Assembly (NCBI RefSeq): GCF_038024875.1 | Contig: NZ_CP136136.1 | Location: 372,001 to 436,000, forward strand | Reading direction: 5' to 3' | Length of the DNA stretch: 64,000 nucleotides | From: Gordonia rubripertincta | Lineage (GTDB): Bacteria; Actinomycetota; Actinomycetes; Mycobacteriales; Mycobacteriaceae | Part shown: positions 1 through 7,452 of the stretch, piece by piece | How the letters are laid out: each line of letters starts with the position of its first letter | How positions within the stretch are numbered: the first letter of the stretch is position 1 | Made by a program: the position numbers and the translations under genes | Notes under the pieces: generated by a model | The model's database searches: none | What the model was told of the DNA's origin: nothing | The model's input: the letters and a program-made list of their open reading frames with translations, nothing else

Positions 1-332
1 ACGCGGTCGAGGACCTCGACCCCGCTGACTTCCTGGTGATCGTCTGCTCGACCTACGGCGAGGGCGAGCTGCCCACCGGTGCCGAGCCGTTCGCCGACGA
101 GCTCGAGAGCATCAACCCCGACCTGAGCGGGCTGCGTTTCGCCGTGTTCGGGCTCGGCGACTCGATCTACGACACCTTCAACCGCGGCGGCGAGATCGTC
201 GCCGAGATGCTGACAAAGCGTGGCGCGGTCCAGGTCGGCGAGCACGCCCGCCACGACAGCTCATCGTCGGTCAAGCCCGCCAAGCAGGCCGAGGAGTGGG
301 CCGAGGGCATCGCGGAGCTGGTCGAGGGCTGA
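1..332 (+). CDS. Flavodoxin domain protein, 5' end outside the window
   Basis: The reading frame is open from the first bases of the window and ends with TGA at 330-332, so the N-terminus with the FMN phosphate-binding loop is missing. The visible part carries STYGEGELPTGAEPF followed by a segment reading FAVFGLGDSIYDTF. Both are typical of the flavin isoalloxazine-binding loops of MioC-like flavodoxins and of flavodoxin domains in diflavin reductases. As the frame stops about 110 residues in, without an FAD/NADPH module, a short stand-alone flavodoxin (about 150 residues) is the best reading. Its electron-transfer partner cannot be told from here. Confidence 0.8.
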   Translation, partial: AVEDLDPADFLVIVCSTYGEGELPTGAEPFADELESINPDLSGLRFAVFGLGDSIYDTFNRGGEIVAEMLTKRGAVQVGEHARHDSSSSVKPAKQAEEWAEGIAELVEG

Positions 333-338
333 CCCGAC

Positions 339-360
339 CGGGCGGGCTCAGAACCGCCCG
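339..360. terminator. Bidirectional hairpin between convergent genes
   Basis: CGGGCGG (339-345) and CCGCCCG (354-360) form a perfect 7-bp stem with an 8-nt loop in the 40-nt gap between the convergent flavodoxin and transporter genes. There is no T-run, so it is only a plausible terminator. Confidence 0.5.
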
Positions 361-372
361 ATCACGGCTCGA

Positions 373-1251
373 TCATGCCGCTGACCGCCCTGCGGTCGGC
401 GGCATCTCTGCTTCTGCGGCGACCGCCTGCTCGTATCCGCGGACCGCCGACAGTTTCGCCAGCTCGCACACCGCCCGGATCATGATCGCGAGCACGATGC
501 CGAGGAACATCGCAGTGGGCACGGAGACGTTGAGGTTCTCGCCGAGCAGCAGCACGCCGAGCACCATCGCGACCGCCGGCTCGGCGACCGTCATCGACGG
601 GAACGAGGTCTGCAGGTCACCCGCTCCGAAACCGAGCTGCTGCGCCACCACCGCACCGACCACGACCAGCACGAACAGATAGATCTCCGGCTGGACGAAG
701 GTTCGCCAGAACTCGTGGGTGATCTGATAGATCACCGCCTTGATCAGCAGCGCCGATACCCCGAACATCGTGCCTGCGACGAGCCCGTAGAACAGTGCCT
801 TGTAGTGCGGGCTGGAGCGTCTGGCGAGCAACACCAGGCCGACGACGATACCGACGACGGCCCCGACCGTGCCCCACAGCAATAGCGCGTCCGGTCGTCG
901 GAGTGACGGTTCCGGCCGGGAGACGAGAAGAAAGGTCGCGACGCAGGCGACCAGAACCCCTCCCCACGCCCACTCGACGCGCGCGGGATGCCGGTGATCG
1001 GCCCAGGCCTCCAGCGGCAGCGCGAACAGCACCGCCAGCACGACGAGCGGTTGCACCAGCAGGATCGACCCCAGGCCCAGCGCGGACGCCTGCAGACCGA
1101 ATCCGCAGAGGGCGATGGCGGCACCCACCCACCATCCGGCGGTGATCGCGCCGTTGACCCGCGACGCACGCTGCCGGAGGACGGTACCGGCCGCGATCAA
1201 CAACGCCGCCAGCACCGCCAGGAGCGCGGGTACCCAGGTGTGCACGTCCAC
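373..1251 (-). CDS. DMT/NIPA-like multi-span membrane transporter
   Basis: A 292-residue protein made almost entirely of hydrophobic helices; eight to ten membrane spans can be picked out, with a short charged C-terminus. The layout (two similar halves, GFGLQASALGLGSILLVQPL in the first, a QQLGFGAGDLQTSFP-type segment in the second) matches the drug/metabolite transporter superfamily members annotated as NIPA-like magnesium transporters or EamA proteins. Substrate is not predictable. The frame is open further upstream, but the first membrane helix begins right after GTG at 1251, so that start was chosen. The gene is divergent from the small gene at 1361. Confidence 0.75.
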   Translation of the reverse strand: MDVHTWVPALLAVLAALLIAAGTVLRQRASRVNGAITAGWWVGAAIALCGFGLQASALGLGSILLVQPLVVLAVLFALPLEAWADHRHPARVEWAWGGVLVACVATFLLVSRPEPSLRRPDALLLWGTVGAVVGIVVGLVLLARRSSPHYKALFYGLVAGTMFGVSALLIKAVIYQITHEFWRTFVQPEIYLFVLVVVGAVVAQQLGFGAGDLQTSFPSMTVAEPAVAMVLGVLLLGENLNVSVPTAMFLGIVLAIMIRAVCELAKLSAVRGYEQAVAAEAEMPPTAGRSAA

Positions 1252-1360
1252 AAGGGTAGAGGCGGGACGTACCCCGCGCCCGAGTCGGGCACCGGCCGGT
1301 CCTGTTGCACCCGGTGTCGCAACGTCGGCAACCAGCGCCGACGGCGTACATTCGACAACC

Positions 1361-1648
1361 ATGCGGTATCGGTCGGATCTGGAACGCCTGGCGACCCTCG
1401 ACGCAGCCGCGATCGAGCGGGCCTGCGCCGACTGCACGACCCTGGACGAACTCATCGGGTGTGCCGTCGACGAACATCTCGAGTTCGATGCGCTGGCCGA
1501 CGAGGCCGAGGCGTACGACGAGCACGAGCACGCCGCCTTCCTCCGCCAGGAGGCCGCGGCGTGGCGCGCGACCGTCCGCCTGCTGCGCACCATCGCCGCC
1601 GACCCCGACGCCTATCCGGCCGAGCCCCGGCACACCGGGACGGCATGA
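1361..1648 (+). CDS. Small acidic protein of unknown function
   Basis: A 95-residue protein, rich in Ala, Glu and Asp, predicted mostly helical, with a middle stretch EAEAYDEHEHAAFLRQEAAAWR. No catalytic motif or membrane segment is visible and I do not recognise a family. Start ATG 1361 lies just after an AT-richer stretch (TACATTCGACAACC). Its TGA overlaps the ATG of the SixA-like phosphatase gene by four bases (ATGA), so the two are almost certainly co-translated. Confidence 0.6.
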   Translation: MRYRSDLERLATLDAAAIERACADCTTLDELIGCAVDEHLEFDALADEAEAYDEHEHAAFLRQEAAAWRATVRLLRTIAADPDAYPAEPRHTGTA

Positions 1649-2139
1649 ACGGCACGCGCACACTGATCCTGATGCGTCACGGGAAGTCGGGCTATCCCCC
1701 GGCGACACGCGACCACGACCGTCCACTCGCCGAACGCGGTGACCGCCAGGCCGCCCTCGCGGGACAGTGGATGTCCGACGAGGGTCTCCAGGCCGACGCG
1801 GTGCTGTGCTCGACGTCGACCAGGACCCGTCAGACCCTCGAGCGGACCGGCGTCCGGGCGCCGGTCACCTATGTCGAGGACATCTACGGCGGCGACGCCG
1901 ACGACGTCCTGGAGGCCATCCGCATCCACGCGCCGGCCGACGCCGCGACGCTCCTCGTCGTCGGTCACGAACCCGGTATGCCGCAGGCCGCGCTGACACT
2001 CGACCCCTCCGGTTTCATCGATCGGTTTCCGACATCGGCTTATGCGGTACTCACCGTGTCGCAGCCCTGGGAACGCCTCGGTATGACCCCGGACCCCGAC
2101 GCGCACCTCGTCGGCGTCCGGATACCCCGCGAGGAGTGA
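1645..2139 (+). CDS. SixA-like histidine phosphatase
   Basis: A 164-residue member of the histidine phosphatase (phosphoglycerate-mutase-like) superfamily. The N-terminal LILMRHGKSGYP holds the RHG motif (R11, H12, G13), where His12 would be the phospho-acceptor. The second catalytic His lies in VVGHEPGM (His108). CSTSTRTRQTLE in the middle supplies the usual phosphate-binding Arg. Size and motif spacing match SixA rather than the larger phosphoglycerate mutases. SixA removes phosphate from His residues in E. coli; the substrate here is unknown. Translation is coupled to the small gene upstream through an ATGA overlap. Confidence 0.85.
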   Translation: MNGTRTLILMRHGKSGYPPATRDHDRPLAERGDRQAALAGQWMSDEGLQADAVLCSTSTRTRQTLERTGVRAPVTYVEDIYGGDADDVLEAIRIHAPADAATLLVVGHEPGMPQAALTLDPSGFIDRFPTSAYAVLTVSQPWERLGMTPDPDAHLVGVRIPREE

Positions 2140-2182
2140 CCTCGGCTGCTCGACGGAGACCTCGAGAAGCATTGGAGCGCGA

Positions 2183-3007
2183 ATGCGTGAGACCCAGCGG
2201 ACCATCATCGACGCCCTGGGCGTAAAACCCTCGGTCGATCCAGCCGACGAGGTGGAGCGCCGGGTGCAGTTCCTCGCCGACTACCTGGGCACGATCGGCG
2301 CCGCGGGCTACGTGCTCGGACTCTCCGGCGGCGTCGACTCGACCCTCGCCGGGCGGCTGGCCCAGATCGCGGTGGAACGGGTCCGGGCCGACGGCGGGGA
2401 CGCGGTGTTCGTCGGCATGCGTCTGCCCTACCGGGTGCAGCACGACGAGGACGACGCCGCCGCGGCCGCCGAGTTCGTCGCGGCCGACGAGGTCTTCACG
2501 GTCAATGTGGCGCCCGGCGTCGATGCACTCAACGACGAGATCTCCGCGGCGACCGGCACCGCGCTCACCGACTTCACCAAGGGCAACGCGAAGGCCCGCC
2601 ACCGCATGGTCGCGCAGTACGCCGTGGCCGGCGACCGCGGGCTACTGGTCATCGGCGCCGACCATGCCTCCGAGAACGTCACCGGCTTCTTCACCAAGTA
2701 CGGCGACGGTGCCGCGGACATCCTGCCGCTGTCGGGTCTGAACAAGCGCCAGGGCCGGTCGCTGCTGCGTCACCTCGGTGCGCCGCAACAACTGTGGCAG
2801 AAGGTCCCGACCGCCGATCTGCTCGACGAGAAGGCGGGCCAGACCGACGAGGACGAACTGGGCCTGACTTATGAGCACATCGACGACTACCTCGAGGGCC
2901 ACGAGATCCCTGTCGAGGCGGCGGAGACGATCGAGGCCGCCTGGCACCGCAATCGCCACAAGCGCACGACGCCGGTCGAAATCGACGACAGCTGGTGGCG
3001 GGCCTGA
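2183..3007 (+). CDS. nadE: Ammonia-dependent NAD+ synthetase
   Basis: A 274-residue protein, the usual length for the single-domain, NH3-dependent NadE of E. coli type (about 275). It converts nicotinic acid adenine dinucleotide plus ATP and ammonia to NAD+. The PP-loop ATP pyrophosphatase signature SGGVDST is at residues 48-54. Further family blocks are GADHASENVTGFFTKYGDG and PTADLLDEKAGQTDE near the C-terminus. There is no glutaminase (nitrilase) domain. The gene lies directly upstream of the two-domain glutamine-dependent NAD+ synthetase, so this genome carries both types side by side; the two are not duplicates of each other but different subfamilies. Confidence 0.9.
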   Translation: MRETQRTIIDALGVKPSVDPADEVERRVQFLADYLGTIGAAGYVLGLSGGVDSTLAGRLAQIAVERVRADGGDAVFVGMRLPYRVQHDEDDAAAAAEFVAADEVFTVNVAPGVDALNDEISAATGTALTDFTKGNAKARHRMVAQYAVAGDRGLLVIGADHASENVTGFFTKYGDGAADILPLSGLNKRQGRSLLRHLGAPQQLWQKVPTADLLDEKAGQTDEDELGLTYEHIDDYLEGHEIPVEAAETIEAAWHRNRHKRTTPVEIDDSWWRA

Positions 3008-3055
3008 CGACGGACACCGCACTCGCCGGGGACCGCGCCGTTTAATGTTGTCGAC

Positions 3056-5089
3056 GTGTCTGTCTACGCAAACGGCTTCGTCCGGATCGCGGGTGCGGTG
3101 CCCGTCCTCACGATCGCCGAACCCGCCGCGAATGCCGCACGCACCGTCGAACTGATGCGGCAGGCCGCCGACGACGGCGCCGCGCTGGTGGTCTTCCCCG
3201 AACTCGGGCTGTGCGGCTACAGCATCGACGACCTGTTCCACCAGGACGCGCTGATCGACGGCTGCCGCGTCGCCCTGACCGAGATCGTCGCGGCCAGCCG
3301 GGGCCTCCGACCGCTGGTGGTCGTGGGCCTGCCGATGGTCGTCGGTGACGGACTGTTCAACTGCGCGGCCGTACTCCGCGACGGGGCGGTACTGGGCGTC
3401 GTCCCGAAGTCGTACCTGCCGAACTACCGCGAGTTCTACGAGCAACGGTTCTTCTCCGCGGCGCGCGACGCGGTGCCGGACACCGTGACCGTCGACGGAC
3501 GGGAGGTCCCGTTCGGGGCCGATCTGATCTTCGAGGCCGCCGATCTCCCCGGTTTCGCCCTCCACGTGGAGATCTGCGAGGACGGCTGGGTGGCGGTCCC
3601 GCCGAGCACCTGGGCCGCTCTCGGCGGCGCGACCGTGCTGGCCAATCTCTCCGGCAGCCCGGTCACCGTCGGCAAGGAGTCCTACCGGAAGAACCTGTGC
3701 ACCGGCCATTCCGCGCGCACCATCTCCGCACACGTCTACGTCGCGGCGGGCTACGGCGAGTCGACCACCGACCTCGCCTGGGACGGTGACGCCCTCATCA
3801 CCGAGAACGGTTCCCTGCTCGCGCGGAGCGAGCAGTTCGCGACCACCGATCAGGTCATCTCCGCCGACATCGACCTCGACCGGATCCGGCAGGAACGCAT
3901 GCGGATGATCAGCCTCCGCGACCAGGCCGGCGACTACTCCGATCGACTGAAGTCGTTGCGCCGCATCGACTTCTCGTTCGGGCAGTTGAGCGGCGACGAC
4001 GATGTACTGCGCCGCGTCGTACCCCGGTTCCCTTATGTGCCCGCCGATTCCGCCGATCTCGACGAACGGTGTGCCGAGGTCCGCCACATCCAGGTGCAGG
4101 GACTCGCCCAGCGCCTGCGTTCGACCGGCATCGACAAGATCGTCATCGGGGTCTCCGGCGGCCTCGACTCGACCCTCGCCCTGCTCGTCGCGGTCGACAC
4201 CTTCGACCGGCTCGGCCTGCCCCGCAACAACATCCTGGGTTACACGATGCCCGGTTTCGCCACCGGCGGCGCGACGCTGCGCCGCTCGCACGTGCTGATG
4301 AACTCACTCGGCGTGAGCGGCAAGGAGATCGACATCCGGCCGTCGTGCGAGCAGATGCTCGCCGACCTCGACCACCCCTACTCCCGTGGCGAGAAGGTCT
4401 ACGACGTCACGTTCGAGAACGTTCAGGCGGGAGAGCGCACCTCGCACCTGTTCCGGCTGGCGAATCACCACGGCGCCATCGTCCTCGGCACCGGCGACCT
4501 GTCCGAGCTCGCGCTCGGCTGGTGCACCTACGGTGTCGGCGACCAGATGTCGCATTACAACGTCAACGGCTCGGTGCCGAAAACCCTTATCCAGCACCTC
4601 ATCCGGTGGATGATCAGCAACAGCCACCACTCGGCGGAGACCACCGAGGTGCTCGCCGAGATCCTCGACGACGTCATCTCCCCCGAGCTCGTCCCAGCCG
4701 GTGACGACGGCAGAATACAGTCCACCGAGGACACCGTCGGACCGTACGAGCTGCACGACTTCTTCCTCTACTACGTCACCCGATTCGGGTACCGGCCGAC
4801 CAAGGTCGCCTACCTCGCCCGTCAGGCATGGGGCGATCGCTCCCGCGGGCCGTGGTCGGAACTGCTCGCCGAGGACAAACGCAACGAGTACGACACCGCG
4901 ACCATCGAGCACTGGCTCGGCATCTTCCTGAAGCGGTTCATGGGCAACCAGTTCAAGCGCACCGCGATGCCCAACGGACCCAAGATCGGTTCGGGCGGTT
5001 CGCTGTCGCCCCGCGGCGACTGGCGCTCACCGTCCGACGCGTCGGCCCGCGTCTGGCTCAACCAGCTCGCGGGCGGGCGGGTCGAGTGA
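3056..5089 (+). CDS. nadE: Glutamine-dependent NAD+ synthetase
   Basis: A 677-residue two-domain enzyme close in length to M. tuberculosis NadE (679). The N-terminal nitrilase-type glutaminase domain (about residues 1-290) has the Glu-Lys-Cys triad: E49 in FPELGLCGYS, K118 in PKSYLPNYREFYE and C174 in VEICEDGW. The C-terminal synthetase domain has the PP-loop GVSGGLDST near residue 365. Ammonia released from glutamine is channelled to the adenylated NaAD. Start is GTG 3056, preceded by a TTTAATGTT stretch that may belong to its promoter. It follows the NH3-dependent nadE by 48 bp on the same strand. Confidence 0.93.
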   Translation: MSVYANGFVRIAGAVPVLTIAEPAANAARTVELMRQAADDGAALVVFPELGLCGYSIDDLFHQDALIDGCRVALTEIVAASRGLRPLVVVGLPMVVGDGLFNCAAVLRDGAVLGVVPKSYLPNYREFYEQRFFSAARDAVPDTVTVDGREVPFGADLIFEAADLPGFALHVEICEDGWVAVPPSTWAALGGATVLANLSGSPVTVGKESYRKNLCTGHSARTISAHVYVAAGYGESTTDLAWDGDALITENGSLLARSEQFATTDQVISADIDLDRIRQERMRMISLRDQAGDYSDRLKSLRRIDFSFGQLSGDDDVLRRVVPRFPYVPADSADLDERCAEVRHIQVQGLAQRLRSTGIDKIVIGVSGGLDSTLALLVAVDTFDRLGLPRNNILGYTMPGFATGGATLRRSHVLMNSLGVSGKEIDIRPSCEQMLADLDHPYSRGEKVYDVTFENVQAGERTSHLFRLANHHGAIVLGTGDLSELALGWCTYGVGDQMSHYNVNGSVPKTLIQHLIRWMISNSHHSAETTEVLAEILDDVISPELVPAGDDGRIQSTEDTVGPYELHDFFLYYVTRFGYRPTKVAYLARQAWGDRSRGPWSELLAEDKRNEYDTATIEHWLGIFLKRFMGNQFKRTAMPNGPKIGSGGSLSPRGDWRSPSDASARVWLNQLAGGRVE

Positions 5090-5092
5090 CGC

Positions 5093-6493
5093 TCAGTCGC
5101 AGGCGGCGAGCAGCTGCTTGAGCTGATCGTCGAACGCGTTGGCGATCTGCCACGGGTCGGGCGTCTGATCAGTGCACGCCAGAATGCCGATGTTGAGGTT
5201 CCCGTCGGCGGAGAACACCGTGATGTTCAGGCCGAGCCCGTGGAAGATCGGGCCGAGCGGGTAGACCGCGGTGACCCGGCAACCCAGGAAGTACAACGGG
5301 AAGTCGGGGCCGGCGACGTTCGACACGAGGACGTTGAAGATCGGCGGATGCGCCGACGCCAGCTTCCGGTCGCCGTACACCTTCATCACCGTGGACAGTG
5401 TGGTTCCCGGTGCGAACTGTGCCCAGGAGCGCAGGATGTTGGCGTCGATCTCGGCGTGGTGTTCCTTCGACTTGCGGCTGAACTCCGCCTGCTTCTCCAG
5501 GCGGATCACCGGGTCGTCGACGTCGGTGGACAGCAGGGTGAACATCCCCGTCACCTTGTTGGTCCCCTCCACGACCAGGTCGGACTCGTCGGCGTCGTGC
5601 ACCGACACCGGCACCATCCCGACGAGCGGCTTCTCCGGCAGTTCGTCGTGCTCGAGGAGGTAGGCGCGCATCGCACCGCCGACCAGGGCGAGCACGACGT
5701 CGTTGAGCTTCACCCCGAAGTGGTTCTTGACCCGCTTGACGTCCTCGAGGGACAGCTGGCTCAGGGCGATGCTGCGGTGAGGCGTGATCGCGGAGTTGAA
5801 CCGGGTCCGGGGCGCCATGAACGGGGCGGGCATGGCCGACTGGCGCTGCGCGCGACGCAGCCAGCCGACCGGGACGCTGACCGTCCGAGGAAGGAGTTTG
5901 GCCATCGCCAGCGGTCGCTGGACGAAGTAGTTGAGCGCACCGGTCGCGGCGATCGTCGCGCGCGACGGCGGGCCAGCCGACTCGCGTGTCTTGGCCGAGT
6001 CGAGTTCGGGCGGTTCCGGCGTGAGTGTGCACATCTGGGCGAGCATCTCTGCGCTGGTGACCCCGTCGGTGCCGGCGTGGTGCATGCGCAGCATCGCGCA
6101 GATGCGCCCGTTGGACAGCCCCTCGATGATCCACAGCTCCCACAGCGGCTTGCCCCGGTCGAGGGTCTGACCGGCGAGATGACCACACAGTTCGGCGACC
6201 TCACCGGCGCCGCCCGGGGCGGGCACGGCCACCCGATGGACGTGCCGCTCGATGTCGAAGTCCTCGTCCTCGATCCACACCGGGTGGTCGATGTTGAAGA
6301 CGGAGTTGTCGAGCTTGCGGCGGAAAGCCGGGATCGCGGCGACGCGACGCTGCATCTCCGCGCGCAGCCTGGCGAAGTCGTACCCGCCCGGCATGGTGCT
6401 CGGATCGATCTCCACGAGACCGATGACGTGCATCAGCTGGCTACGGGTCTCCAGGTAGAGAAACGACGCGTCCAGACCACTCAACCGCTGCAT
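5093..6493 (-). CDS. Wax ester synthase / acyl-CoA:diacylglycerol acyltransferase
   Basis: A 466-residue WS/DGAT family protein that transfers acyl groups from acyl-CoA to long-chain alcohols or diacylglycerol, making storage lipids. The catalytic HHxxxDG motif reads HHAGTDG at residues 138-144. The family start LSGLDASFLYLE is at residues 4-15. The C-terminal domain includes FNVLVSNVAGPDFPLYFLG, where the conserved NVPGP-like motif is NVAGP. ATG 6493 was chosen because it is preceded by AGAAAGG and begins exactly at the conserved N-terminus. The gene converges with nadE with only three bases between stops. Such genes come in many copies in Gordonia and Mycobacterium, so the exact paralogue is unknown. 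Confidence 0.9.
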   Translation of the reverse strand: MQRLSGLDASFLYLETRSQLMHVIGLVEIDPSTMPGGYDFARLRAEMQRRVAAIPAFRRKLDNSVFNIDHPVWIEDEDFDIERHVHRVAVPAPGGAGEVAELCGHLAGQTLDRGKPLWELWIIEGLSNGRICAMLRMHHAGTDGVTSAEMLAQMCTLTPEPPELDSAKTRESAGPPSRATIAATGALNYFVQRPLAMAKLLPRTVSVPVGWLRRAQRQSAMPAPFMAPRTRFNSAITPHRSIALSQLSLEDVKRVKNHFGVKLNDVVLALVGGAMRAYLLEHDELPEKPLVGMVPVSVHDADESDLVVEGTNKVTGMFTLLSTDVDDPVIRLEKQAEFSRKSKEHHAEIDANILRSWAQFAPGTTLSTVMKVYGDRKLASAHPPIFNVLVSNVAGPDFPLYFLGCRVTAVYPLGPIFHGLGLNITVFSADGNLNIGILACTDQTPDPWQIANAFDDQLKQLLAACD

Positions 6494-6615
6494 GACACCA
6501 GCCTTTCTTTCCCGGCCCCACAAGCCCCCACGCCATCATGCCGCACGCGGGAGACTCCGGACGGGTGTTCGTCTCAGTCGCTCGTCCAGGTTGTCACCGA
6601 CCTCCTGTCCAGGAC

Positions 6616-7452
6616 TCAGATCGGCATCGAATCGACCATCTCGAGGACGTTCTGGGCGGGGGTCTGCAACACCACGATCATCGCGAGTTCCCGCGCCGGG
6701 TCGTCGGTGATCTTGAAGACGCCGCGACCGTTCTCGTCGATCAGGCCCGTGCCGTGCTTCCACCGCACCGGGCGCGAGGTCGCCGACGAACGCGAGTACT
6801 CGGCGTTGAGCGCGTCCTTGGAGGCGAACCAGAACACGCCGAACGGGCGGTCGACGGCCCCGGCGGCACAGCGCACCACGAACACGGTGCGCACCTTGCC
6901 GTTTCCGGTCTCCGACGGCCCGACCTCGTCGCGGCCGCCGGCGTATCGGCGGACGCATTCGGCGTTCTTCCACTTCGCGGCGGTGTCCGGGGTCTGCGGA
7001 AGGAGGTCGGGGAACAGCGCCACGAGCGGCGCGTAGACACCCCAGCTCGCGCCGGTGCGCACGGATTGCGGCGGACTCGGCGGCGAGACGGCATCGCCGT
7101 CCAGTGCGGCCACCCGGTAGGTGTGCTCGCCTGCCGGCACCGCGGCGTCGACGACCTCGGTGTCCGTACCGCGGTACACCACGAAGCCGTCGTCGCGGAC
7201 GAGCTGATAACTCGTCGCCCCCGGGACCGGTTCCCAGGTCGCGACGAGGCGTCCCGTCCCGGCGTCGAGGGTCAGACCCCCGGGGGTGTCCGGCACGTCG
7301 ACGCTGATGAACGTGCGCACGGAGAAGAACGAGCCGACCGCCAGCAGCAGCACGGCGATCACGATCACCGCGATGGTCCACGGCCGTACGGTCGAAGTGC
7401 GCGGCGGGGTCGTGGGTGGGCCCGCGGGTTGGGTGGTGACCGGTTGCGCCAT
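6616..7452 (-). CDS. Membrane-anchored FN3-like protein paired with the adjacent kinase
   Basis: A 278-residue protein with a Pro/Thr-rich cytosolic N-terminus, one membrane helix (about 25-45) and an extracellular part. Residues about 55-130 look like a fibronectin type III domain (TWEPVPGATSYQLVRDD ... HTYRVAALDGD). The rest holds two cysteines (C166, C195) and ends VVLQTPAQNVLEMVDSMPI. The same order (FN3, W-G-x-L-P segment, two Cys, VVV...LP-I end) occurs in the ectodomain of the kinase just upstream, so this looks like a kinase-less paralogue of the sensor part. Its ATG overlaps the kinase stop (TGATG), so they are translated together. Confidence 0.75.
   Translation of the reverse strand: MAQPVTTQPAGPPTTPPRTSTVRPWTIAVIVIAVLLLAVGSFFSVRTFISVDVPDTPGGLTLDAGTGRLVATWEPVPGATSYQLVRDDGFVVYRGTDTEVVDAAVPAGEHTYRVAALDGDAVSPPSPPQSVRTGASWGVYAPLVALFPDLLPQTPDTAAKWKNAECVRRYAGGRDEVGPSETGNGKVRTVFVVRCAAGAVDRPFGVFWFASKDALNAEYSRSSATSRPVRWKHGTGLIDENGRGVFKITDDPARELAMIVVLQTPAQNVLEMVDSMPI

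Noticed and set aside
5240..7036. Long plus-strand frame opposite WS/DGAT and the FN3 protein
   Set aside because: Composition is that of an antisense shadow, and it spans two unrelated genes and their intergenic gap.
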